In this document: piece after piece, positions 7,215 to 12,674 of the stretch
Layout of the letters: each line of letters begins with the position of its first letter
How positions within the stretch are numbered: the first letter of the stretch is position 1
Origin: Timburyella sp030842085
Lineage (GTDB): Bacteria; Bacillota; Clostridia; Oscillospirales; Acutalibacteraceae
Reading direction: 5' to 3'
Length of the DNA: 12,674 bases
Assembly: GCA_030842085.1 (NCBI GenBank)
Contig: JAUUSE010000051.1
Coordinates: 1-12,674 of the forward strand
Program-made: the position numbers and the translations under genes
Notes under the pieces: model-generated
Databases searched by the model: none
What the model saw: the letters and a program-made list of their open reading frames with translations, nothing else
What the model was told of the DNA's origin: nothing

Positions 7215-7257
7215 TTTTTACCGCTTTATGCTGAGTGCTGATTTATAACGGTAAAAA
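7215..7257 (+). repeat. Long-loop inverted repeat after the alpha-galactosidase gene
   Basis: TTTTTACCG (7215-7223) and CGGTAAAAA (7249-7257) are perfect 9-base inverted copies 25 bases apart. The wide loop and lack of a T-run on the + strand make it a poor + strand terminator. It might add to termination from either side. Confidence 0.4.
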
Positions 7258-7305
7258 CATCTTTTTCAATATCAATATGCAACTCAAATTAATCGTTTTA
7301 TAATG

Positions 7306-7339
7306 AAAACGGTACAGAAACATCTCTGTACCGTTTTTT
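7306..7339 (+). terminator. Strong intrinsic terminator
   Basis: AAAACGGTACAGA (7306-7318) and TCTGTACCGTTTT (7325-7337) form a perfect 13-bp stem with a 6-base loop, ending in six Ts (7334-7339). It closes the alpha-galactosidase transcript about 95 bases after the stop and is symmetric enough to work on both strands. Confidence 0.9.
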
Positions 7340-7863
7340 ATTTATCTTTTGACTACCGCCATTTATTTGCGCAGGCGGCGGAAAACACACACACGATATA
7401 TTTTCAAAAATTTTGCATATGCAAAGCAAAAGCATGCATAAAAATCCCGCAATTTTCACCAATGAAGACTGAAGCCTTTCTGTTTAACCAGTTCACCTGT
7501 ATAGCAGGTAATGCAATGTTTTTGTTCAATATTCGTTGGCAGCCAATTTGCTGCCGTGCTCTTTTCAGTCGATACAATCCGTTAATAAATAAACTGCCTA
7601 AGTTAGTTATTAACTTTAAGCAATATATTATTTTCATCTGATATTTTACAGTAGTCCAGATATTACAACACGCAATGCGGAAAGCAGCGCCGTCATAATG
7701 TGTCCGCTTGCCCAACGAGTGATATTACGGCATCTGTCTTAGCCAATATCAGAAAATATATCTGCTAAAACTTATGACCTATACCGTTTTAAACCGTATT
7801 GGATAAAATATTACATAATTGTGTGCGCTCATGTAAAGCACAGCGTCTGGACACTGTATCAAA
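7340..7863. other. Intergenic region without a recognisable gene
   Basis: About 520 bases lie between the + strand alpha-galactosidase terminator and the 3' end of the - strand NifX-like gene. Open frames of about 100 codons exist on both strands, but they lack ribosome binding sites, show no family motifs, and one begins inside the terminator, so I do not call them. A small hairpin, GGCAGC (7538-7543) with GCTGCC (7550-7555), is the only compact structure noticed. It may be decayed sequence or contain an unrecognised RNA. Confidence 0.5.
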
Positions 7864-7878
7864 TTAATTATGAGCGCA
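7824..7878 (-). repeat. Inverted repeat spanning the end of the NifX-like gene
   Basis: TGCGCTCAT (7824-7832) and ATGAGCGCA (7870-7878) are perfect 9-base inverted copies. A smaller imperfect hairpin (CAGCGT/ACACTG, about 7841-7856) lies between them. The structure covers the stop codon of the - strand gene and could end or stabilise its message, but a clear U-run is missing. Confidence 0.35.
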
Positions 7879-8292
7879 TTCATGCTCGCCGCAGCCGTGA
7901 TTTTTGCATACTTCGCCGCTGTCATGACAACTGTGATGCTCGCCGCTTTCTTTAGCATGATGACTGCAATTGGCATCCGATTCTTGTACAAGCACGCCGC
8001 TGAGATAGACGCTTACGGCCGTATCAGCATCGCCGGTTATACCTGCATACAGCTCAATCCCCGCTTCATCCAGCGCGCGCTTGGCGCCGCCGCCTATACC
8101 GCCGCATATCAGGATATCTACTCCCAAATTTTTTAAAAATCCTGCCAGAGCGCCATGCCCGCTGCCCTCAGTATTTACTATTTTTGAAGATTTTACCCCG
8201 CCGCTGTCCGCTTCGTATATTTTAAACTGCTTGGTATGCCCAAAATGCTGAAAAATTTCGCCGTTTTCATATGTGCATGCTATCTTAATCAT
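7864..8292 (-). CDS. NifX/NifB-like (dinitrogenase Fe-Mo cofactor family) protein with His/Cys-rich tail
   Basis: Residues 1 to about 105 match the small Fe-Mo cofactor-binding fold shared by NifX, NafY and the end of NifB: MIKIACTYENGEIFQHFGHT (1-20), FKIYEA (23-28), then LICGGIGGGAKRALDEAGIELYAG (61-84). In organisms without nitrogenase these proteins occur beside Mrp ATPases and are thought to bind or carry metal clusters. The tail (about 109-142) is exceptional for metal ligands, with five Cys and eight His residues in 34. I use ATG 8292, one base after the Mrp stop (8294), because the family begins with MIKIA; a GTG at 8301 overlapping Mrp is the alternative. The near-contiguous junction implies one transcript with mrp. 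The ribosome binding site is weak (AAAGCGGTG), which suggests coupling. No nif genes are present, so a role in nitrogen fixation is not implied. Confidence 0.85.
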   Translation of the reverse strand: MIKIACTYENGEIFQHFGHTKQFKIYEADSGGVKSSKIVNTEGSGHGALAGFLKNLGVDILICGGIGGGAKRALDEAGIELYAGITGDADTAVSVYLSGVLVQESDANCSHHAKESGEHHSCHDSGEVCKNHGCGEHECAHN

Positions 8293-8293
8293 A

Positions 8294-9127
8294 TTAAACA
8301 CCGCTTTCTATATTCTCGAAAAGCTCGTTAAGCCAGCCGCCTTCAAACTGCTCTATGGCTCCACTGTCGCAGAGCGATGCAAGCCTTGGCTCTATCGGCA
8401 GCTTTGCCACCGTTTTTATGGCATGCTTTTCTGCAATTTCTGTTACGTGGCTTTCGCCAAAAATATTGTGCCGGCTGCCACAGTCAGGACATAAAAAGTA
8501 GCTCATATTCTCTACCAACCCAATTATTGGAATATTCATCATATAAGCCATTCTGACGGCCTTCTCCACCACCATTGCCACTAACTCCTGCGGTGATGCA
8601 ACCACTACTATTCCATCAACCGGTATTGACTGAAACACCGTCAGCGGAACGTCGCCGGTCCCGGGAGGCATATCCACAAACATATAGTCTATGTCTCCCC
8701 ATATTACATCCGTCCAGAACTGCTTTACTGCCGATGCAATAATCGGGCCGCGCCATATGACCGGGTCGGTTTCATCCTCCGTCAGCAAATTGAGCGACAT
8801 TACCTTTATACCCGTCTTGCTGCTGACCGGATACATCCCTATATCACTAGCCTGTGCCCTGCTGTGTATTCCAAACGCTTTCGGTATTGACGGACCCGTA
8901 ATATCCGCATCCAAAACAGCCGCTGATTTGCCGCTGCGCTGTGCAAGCACCGCAAGCATAGACGTTACAAGAGACTTGCCTACTCCGCCCTTGCCGCTCA
9001 CAATACCTATCACTTTTTTTATGCTGCTCAGCCTGTGCGGCTTTTCCTTTGCTATAACATGCTGCTGTGCAGTGCGCTCCTCGCAATCGGCGCTGCAGCT
9101 ATTGCAATCATGACTGCATTCACTCAT
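8294..9127 (-). CDS. mrp: Mrp/NBP35-type Fe-S cluster carrier ATPase
   Basis: This is a P-loop ATPase of the Mrp/NBP35/ApbC group, which assembles and hands over [4Fe-4S] clusters in the cytoplasm. The 277-aa protein begins with a Cys motif, C4-x3-C8-x2-C11-x3-C15, like the N-terminal cluster site of NBP35. Next come the deviant Walker A GIVSGKGGVGKS (41-52), DADITGPSIPKAFG (73-86), the Walker B-like FVDMPPGTGDVPLT (150-163), and the family's CPxC pair at Cys213/Cys216 in FLCPDCGSRHNIFG. It lacks the DUF59 domain of bacterial Mrp, as is usual in anaerobes. AGGGGAG (complement of 9137-9143) lies 9 bases before the ATG. The NifX-like gene follows directly, so the two probably act on the same metal clusters. 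The main doubt is the client protein, which is not in view. Confidence 0.93.
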   Translation of the reverse strand: MSECSHDCNSCSADCEERTAQQHVIAKEKPHRLSSIKKVIGIVSGKGGVGKSLVTSMLAVLAQRSGKSAAVLDADITGPSIPKAFGIHSRAQASDIGMYPVSSKTGIKVMSLNLLTEDETDPVIWRGPIIASAVKQFWTDVIWGDIDYMFVDMPPGTGDVPLTVFQSIPVDGIVVVASPQELVAMVVEKAVRMAYMMNIPIIGLVENMSYFLCPDCGSRHNIFGESHVTEIAEKHAIKTVAKLPIEPRLASLCDSGAIEQFEGGWLNELFENIESGV

Positions 9128-9175
9128 ATTTTTCAGCTCCCCTGTCTTTTACATAAACCTATTTATAACCCTTTT

Positions 9176-9204
9176 ATCATACTTCCCTTTTGCACTTATG
9201 TCAA
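9176..9204 (-). promoter_or_regulatory. Promoter of the mrp-nifX-like unit
   Basis: On the - strand a perfect TTGACA (complement of 9199-9204) is followed after 17 bases by TATGAT (complement of 9176-9181). Transcription would start about 40 bases before the mrp ATG at 9127. Confidence 0.75.
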
Positions 9205-9308
9205 TCATGCTTTCATATTTACCTCAACCTAAGGCCAAAGCTTAAGCATAATGGATGCCATCTCTAAAGTCGCACAAAAAATGATATAAATAACCATAAT
9301 ATGAAAAT

Positions 9309-9338
9309 ATTTACAAAATCGCGGAGCATATTGTAAAT
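9309..9338. repeat. Inverted repeat ATTTACAA/TTGTAAAT
   Basis: ATTTACAA (9309-9316) and TTGTAAAT (9331-9338) are perfect 8-base inverted copies with a 14-base spacer. It might be a protein-binding site or a hairpin. No gene start lies close enough to say what it serves. Confidence 0.4.
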
Positions 9339-9564
9339 GCTTTTTATATTTCACAAGAATAACATTCATTTTACCTTTAGATCGGATACGCAGCGCAATG
9401 AGTATGACGGCAGCACATTATGAAGCTCGTAACGAAGCAAGAAGCGTTAATAAGAAATATACTTAACACAAGCGAGAAAGAAACTGCCGAATAAAAAGCT
9501 GCGTCCGGAAAGTGAACCCGCGTCCAGGATCAGTCTGGTCAGCTCTGAGAAATTTTGAAGCTGG

Positions 9565-9842
9565 AGGATTCGACTCTCTGGCAGAAGAAAAAGCAAAAAA
9601 AACACGCCGCACGCTATCACGCACGACGTTCTTTTTGTAAGAGGCACATGAAAAAGATGTTTTTTCGGTTTTGGCTGATGGAGTTGAACTCTCACGCATA
9701 ACAGGACACCACAAAAAAACTGTTTATCGAAATATATCACCGAAGGCTCCGAGCATAGTTTCCCAAAAGCTTACAGGCTCTTTTGCCTTTCTTGGGAAGG
9801 ATAGCATAAAATGAACCCCTCAATATATGGGATTGAACTCGC
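9565..9842. repeat. Three tRNA T-arm-like motifs
   Basis: Related short motifs occur at about 9563-9577 (GGAGGATTCGACTCT), 9679-9692 (TGGAGTTGAACTCT) and 9827-9841 (ATGGGATTGAACTCG). Read on the - strand they resemble the GTTCAATCC T-arm of tRNAs, but the stems do not pair properly and no acceptor or anticodon arm could be found for any of them. They may be remains of tRNA genes or of a tRNA-derived repeat, or chance. Confidence 0.25.
9760..9798. repeat. Hairpin TTCCCAA/TTGGGAA
   Basis: TTCCCAA (9760-9766) and TTGGGAA (9792-9798) pair over a 25-base loop that includes a short GGC/GCC inner match. There is no T-run on either side, so it does not look like a simple terminator. It is about 130 bases beyond the end of the formyltransferase gene. 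Confidence 0.4.
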
Positions 9843-9923
9843 GTTAACGTGTTTATTAATGAATTGTTATGTTTCATAGTTTGGCGAGAGCGTGAAATCA
9901 AGTAGATTGGTGGTTGAATTAAT

Positions 9924-10676
9924 TTAGTTGTCAATATTAATGTAAACGGTTGAATCACACAAGTCAAATTTTTTTCCATTAGGCGTTGGACTTATATCAT
10001 ACGATTTTATATTATAAACTTGAGAATCTATCAAAACTTTAAACGGTGGAAAATAACTAAATATTTTTGATAATCTTTGAAATTCATGCAAATTAAAATT
10101 TTCCGTTATTATATATTTGTCAAGATCTTTCTTACAATAATATGTCGCCTGAGCATGATTTTGGGGGGTTAAATTTATTGTACATTTTGCAAAATTGTCA
10201 ATTAATATACTTATTAATTTAATCGATAGTCTAAAAAGTTTAATATTTATTAATTGATAGTTCTCTCCTATACTGAATTGTTCCTGCAAATAAATATCAC
10301 CAGTATCAAAATGGCTATCCATCTTATGTAATGTTAGTCCTAGTATGTGTTCATTGTTTAATAACTGAAACAAAACTGGGTAAGGTCCCCTATATTTAGG
10401 CAGTAGTGACGGGTGCAAATTGTATATATTATATTCATTTACTATCGCTTCAGGAAAACGGTAATTCCAATAATATACAACAGCCAAATCTATACTGTAT
10501 TCTTTTAAAAAGTAATAATTCCAGTCTTTAATCTTATCATACTGATATTCATCAGGTAAAACATTTGGATTTTTTTCTTCATACACAAATAAAAATCTGC
10601 ACAGTGAATTATTTGCCAGCTTCGAGCGGAATATATTAACAATGCTTTTAGGACAAAAAATTGCAACATTTATCAT
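9924..10676 (-). CDS. Formyltransferase-domain protein (Fmt/GART-like)
   Basis: The 250-aa product has the N10-formyltetrahydrofolate-dependent formyltransferase fold. The catalytic triad is visible as Asn86 and His88 in YNLHPSLLPKYRGPYP (85-100), and Asp124 in MDSHFDTGDIYLQ (119-131), equivalent to the Asn-His-Asp set of Fmt and GART. The N-terminus MINVAIFCPK is the first strand of the Rossmann-like fold. The C-terminal 70 residues recall the small barrel of Fmt but are too short and diverged for a housekeeping methionyl-tRNA formyltransferase. AGAGG (complement of 10683-10687) lies 6 bases before the ATG. It follows the subtilase/P-loop gene by 54 bases on the same strand, so it probably belongs to the same peptide-maturation locus, where it could formylate a peptide or an amino sugar. 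The acceptor is unknown. Composition is strongly AT-rich, unlike the genes to the left. Confidence 0.82.
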   Translation of the reverse strand: MINVAIFCPKSIVNIFRSKLANNSLCRFLFVYEEKNPNVLPDEYQYDKIKDWNYYFLKEYSIDLAVVYYWNYRFPEAIVNEYNIYNLHPSLLPKYRGPYPVLFQLLNNEHILGLTLHKMDSHFDTGDIYLQEQFSIGENYQLINIKLFRLSIKLISILIDNFAKCTINLTPQNHAQATYYCKKDLDKYIITENFNLHEFQRLSKIFSYFPPFKVLIDSQVYNIKSYDISPTPNGKKFDLCDSTVYINIDN

Positions 10677-10730
10677 ATTTTACCTCTCTATATATCCTTT
10701 TTCTTTAAAGTTCAATTTTATTGATATGAT

Positions 10731-12224
10731 TTATTCTGAAAAGTAAGCAATTACTTGTTCAAATAACATATCCATATCACTTTCATTATTTAATAAATAT
10801 ATTGGAATCTTATATTTCTCCGCAAATTTCGTTTTTAATAATTGATATTTATCTATGGATAATTCTACTTTTTGACCATATAAACCAGTCCAATCATTCT
10901 TTTGATCCATAGGGAACATACACAAAGCAATCACCTTACAATTAACAGCTGCTTCAAGAACATTTATCGATCTATGTAAATAGTCATCATCATCAAATGG
11001 ATTAATACATAAAATTACTGCATCTGGTTGTGTTCCCATTAAAAAACTAAATTGTTTTAATGGAAACATCCTTAAATTACCAATATCATACGGCAATACA
11101 GATGACTGTGAACCGGTTAATATAATGTCGCAGTTTTTCTTGCACAGCTCATTAATAGAATTATTTAGATACTGTATTATCTCATGATTTTCTAAATAAA
11201 CCGAACAATTATATCCCATTGGAAATGAGTAATCCATGCCAAATAATTGCGATTGAGGCTCTGTTCCTATTTGACCCACTACATAGCCGTTATCCAAAAA
11301 ACGCTTGCGCATCTCTAATTGGAGAGTAAATTTACCCTGTACAGAACTAGTGCCATATACTCCAACAACCGGTTTAGAGATTCGAAACAGTTTGCCCATA
11401 CGATAAGGAGGTAAATTATTTTTTGTTATAACCGGACAATATAATTTGGCATAATCAGTTTTTCGGTAAAGATTGTCAAACGCAAAAATCTGTTTATTGT
11501 GTTCTACGACTGCATCCAAAATTTCTTGAACATATGTCTTTTGGTTTATCAAAGAAGAAAGCTTATCTAAATGTCCTAAAATAATTGTATCAAAGGTATC
11601 CCAATCAATTGATTTGATACTTTTTATCTTGTATGATTCTACATTGCTTTTCATAATATGATCCGTAGTTGACCCAATATTAAATGAATACTTACTGTCA
11701 TAAACAGCAACTATATCGAATGACAGCAAATCTTTAAAACGTATAAGACTATGCATTTCTTTGTTAAAAGGAAACAGCACTGCCTTGTGTATGTTGTTTA
11801 ATAATGACTTTTTAACATTTTTTACATATGAATTACTGTATGTAATAATTGATTTTTCTTTAAATTTATCCAATATGTCACGTAGAGTCTTTGCTCCCTC
11901 ATTCATAAAATGTGCAGTCTGAACAGTGACGTGAGCACATGCAAAACTGTTTCCATCCAAAAAAATATATGGAGGGTTATGCCACGCTAATCTTTGCAGA
12001 CCGCCTTTGGCTCCAATATTAACCACGTTATCTTCAAAATAGGCAAAATCATCAACCTGATAGCAGTTGGGATCGTTTGTAACCCCAATGACGCTTTCAA
12101 ATCCAGCAGGGTATGAAATTGCGCCGGCATTATCAAACGCACACACAATAATGGTACCTCTATCAGACAGCTTTTCACAAATTATCTGTAACTGATTAAT
12201 GTCATCTACAATATTTACACCCAT
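10731..12224 (-). CDS. 5'-truncated subtilase (S8) fused to a P-loop domain, RiPP maturation type
   Basis: Residues 1 to about 125 are the rear half of a subtilisin-like protease: GTIIVCAFDNAGAISYPAGF with oxyanion-type Asn32, and catalytic Ser93 in DGNSFACAHVT. The catalytic Asp and His, which lie earlier in S8 enzymes, are absent. In the same frame upstream of the only ATG (12224), bases 12225-12254 read ENEPCIINIS and join MGVN, giving the S8 strand motif IINISMG; a TAA at 12255-12257 then closes the frame. No ribosome binding site precedes the ATG. The start of a longer gene is therefore missing, and protease activity should be lost. Residues about 147-497 form a second unit: KAVLFPFNKEMHSLIRFKDLL, then a P-loop-like VGVYGTSSVQGKFT (287-300), resembling DUF1611-like NTPases and, tentatively, the peptide-maturation family TIGR04066 of clostridial RiPP loci. 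That part is intact and could still be translated. Confidence 0.75.
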   Translation of the reverse strand: MGVNIVDDINQLQIICEKLSDRGTIIVCAFDNAGAISYPAGFESVIGVTNDPNCYQVDDFAYFEDNVVNIGAKGGLQRLAWHNPPYIFLDGNSFACAHVTVQTAHFMNEGAKTLRDILDKFKEKSIITYSNSYVKNVKKSLLNNIHKAVLFPFNKEMHSLIRFKDLLSFDIVAVYDSKYSFNIGSTTDHIMKSNVESYKIKSIKSIDWDTFDTIILGHLDKLSSLINQKTYVQEILDAVVEHNKQIFAFDNLYRKTDYAKLYCPVITKNNLPPYRMGKLFRISKPVVGVYGTSSVQGKFTLQLEMRKRFLDNGYVVGQIGTEPQSQLFGMDYSFPMGYNCSVYLENHEIIQYLNNSINELCKKNCDIILTGSQSSVLPYDIGNLRMFPLKQFSFLMGTQPDAVILCINPFDDDDYLHRSINVLEAAVNCKVIALCMFPMDQKNDWTGLYGQKVELSIDKYQLLKTKFAEKYKIPIYLLNNESDMDMLFEQVIAYFSE

Positions 12225-12232
12225 GCTTATAT

Positions 12233-12553
12233 TTATAATACAAGGCTCATTTTCTTATCGCTAGTTAATACATTCATTTTTCTTAATGATAAACATTTAT
12301 TTTCGTCTCTCTCTACAGGGACTAAATATCCATTATCTATCAAAAGGGATGTTTCCCAATTTAATAGCGCATCTTCTTCTAAAACATCTTTCGATAAAAG
12401 TTTCCTAACAGTTTCGCTGTTTTCAGGAGGAACACTGAGCAACCCTTTCGTTCCTATCATAGAATTATATAGACGCAAACTACCGTCCTGACAAGAGTGG
12501 ATATAATTAAACCTTGAAGGCTTATATTTAAGCATACATTCATTATTATTCAT
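12233..12553 (-). CDS. N-terminal domain of a radical-SAM peptide maturase, radical-SAM part missing
   Basis: The 106-aa product has the layout that precedes the radical-SAM domain in clostridial SPASM-type peptide maturases: KPSRFNYIHSCQDGSLRLYNSMIGTKGLL (11-39), a helix pair that includes ETVRKLLSK (47-55), and LLIDNGYLVPVERDE (70-84). In whole enzymes this domain resembles a RiPP recognition element and is followed by a strand and the CxxxCxxC cluster motif. Here the frame stops after KKMSLVL, exactly where that core should begin, and no CxxxCxxC is found downstream. AAAGGA lies 5-6 bases before the ATG, so expression is possible. The stop is 9 bases before the ATG of the truncated subtilase, and subtilase-like sequence in another frame already begins inside this frame's last codons. 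I read it as the remnant of a deletion. A genuine stand-alone recognition protein is the alternative. Confidence 0.7.
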   Translation of the reverse strand: MNNNECMLKYKPSRFNYIHSCQDGSLRLYNSMIGTKGLLSVPPENSETVRKLLSKDVLEEDALLNWETSLLIDNGYLVPVERDENKCLSLRKMNVLTSDKKMSLVL

Positions 12554-12602
12554 ATTCTATCCTTTCTTTGTATACGGATTTTCCATATAAATAAATTACG
12601 GT

Positions 12603-12674
12603 ATGCACATCCGAGAGGCCACCAAACAGGGCTATACAGTTGCCCGCTGCGGCGACAGTATCAACCTTTCGTTC
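12603..12674 (+). pseudogene. C5-cytosine DNA methyltransferase fragment (window edge)
   Basis: The last 72 bases read in frame as MHIREATKQG then YTVARCGDSINLSF and run off the window. This matches the I-x-EATK-x-GY...GDSINLS-PNS segment found in the C-terminal third of many phage- and ICE-borne C5-cytosine methyltransferases, recalled from memory. In those proteins a few hundred residues come before it. Here a TAA at 12588-12590 stops the frame just upstream and there is no ribosome binding site. It is therefore probably a 5'-truncated remnant, though a short real gene starting at 12603 cannot be excluded. The GC content is clearly higher than in the island next to it. Confidence 0.5.

Larger units (their letters stand above)
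9205..9923. other. Gene-free boundary region with repeats
   Basis: About 720 bases separate the mrp promoter from the AT-rich island. Frames of 80-97 codons on the - strand overlap one another and lack ribosome binding sites. Strings such as RESNPP in their translation are typical of tRNA-like sequence read as protein, so I do not call them genes. Contents noticed are an 8-base inverted repeat (9309-9338), a hairpin (9760-9798) and three tRNA T-arm-like motifs. Base composition shifts within this stretch to the low GC of the genes that follow, so it is the likely left edge of a transferred segment. Confidence 0.5.

Noticed and set aside
7303..7641. A + strand frame of 112 codons and a - strand frame of similar size after the alpha-galactosidase gene
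   Set aside because: The + frame begins inside the intrinsic terminator. Neither has a ribosome binding site or recognisable motifs, and they overlap on opposite strands.
7864..8292. A nitrogen-fixation role for the NifX-like protein
   Set aside because: No nif structural or assembly genes are present, and this family is widespread in non-diazotrophic anaerobes.
9601..9640. A terminator formed by the CACGC-rich segment next to a run of eight bases
   Set aside because: The CACGC copies are direct repeats, not inverted, so they do not form a stem.
9540..9850. tRNA genes on the - strand
   Set aside because: T-arm-like motifs are present, but the T-stems do not pair and no acceptor, D or anticodon arms could be matched.
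9447..9979. Several - strand frames of 80-97 codons between mrp and the formyltransferase gene
   Set aside because: They overlap each other and the end of the formyltransferase gene, lack ribosome binding sites and show no family motif. Strings such as RESNPP usually arise from reading tRNA-like DNA as protein.

Overview
The window looks like a chromosome segment of an anaerobic, probably gut-dwelling Firmicute of class Clostridia. The reasons are strong AGGAGG-type ribosome binding sites, sigma-A promoters of TTGACA/TATAAT type, short intrinsic terminators, clostridial-type LeuC (419 aa), and an Mrp ATPase paired with a NifX-like protein. I cannot name a genus.

Region 1 (2-2640, + strand) is branched-chain amino acid synthesis. 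The tail of acetolactate synthase (ilvB) is followed by a promoter, a leader that looks like a leucine attenuator (a 13-codon peptide with four Leu codons, two mutually exclusive hairpins and a terminator-like hairpin just before the gene), then leuC and a leuD fused in frame to a small GNAT-type acetyltransferase domain. Region 2 (2738-5854, +) is a polyphosphate operon: a Ppx/GppA phosphatase overlapping polyphosphate kinase ppk1, with a perfect 15-bp palindrome on the promoter -10. Region 3 (5998-7339, +) is a single cytoplasmic GH27 alpha-galactosidase with its own promoter and a strong terminator.

Region 4 (7864-9204, - strand) is a two-gene unit: an Mrp/NBP35-type Fe-S carrier ATPase with an N-terminal Cys motif, then a NifX/NifB-like protein with a His/Cys-rich tail. 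Region 5 (about 9205-9923) has no convincing gene. It holds inverted repeats and three short motifs resembling degenerate tRNA T-arms.

Region 6 (9924-12553, - strand) is much more AT-rich than the rest and looks transferred. It carries pieces of a RiPP (ribosomally made, modified peptide) maturation locus: the N-terminal domain of a radical-SAM peptide maturase without its radical-SAM domain, the rear half of a subtilase fused to a P-loop domain, and a formyltransferase. The first two meet within about 30 bases. Subtilase-like sequence runs upstream of the only ATG, out of frame with the maturase piece, so one internal deletion probably removed the radical-SAM core and the Asp/His half of the protease. 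No precursor peptide is visible. The last 72 bases (+ strand, higher GC) read as an internal piece of a C5-cytosine DNA methyltransferase, which suggests that the window ends at a mobile-element boundary.

The observations most worth following are the leucine leader, the LeuD-GNAT fusion and the deleted RiPP island with its formyltransferase.
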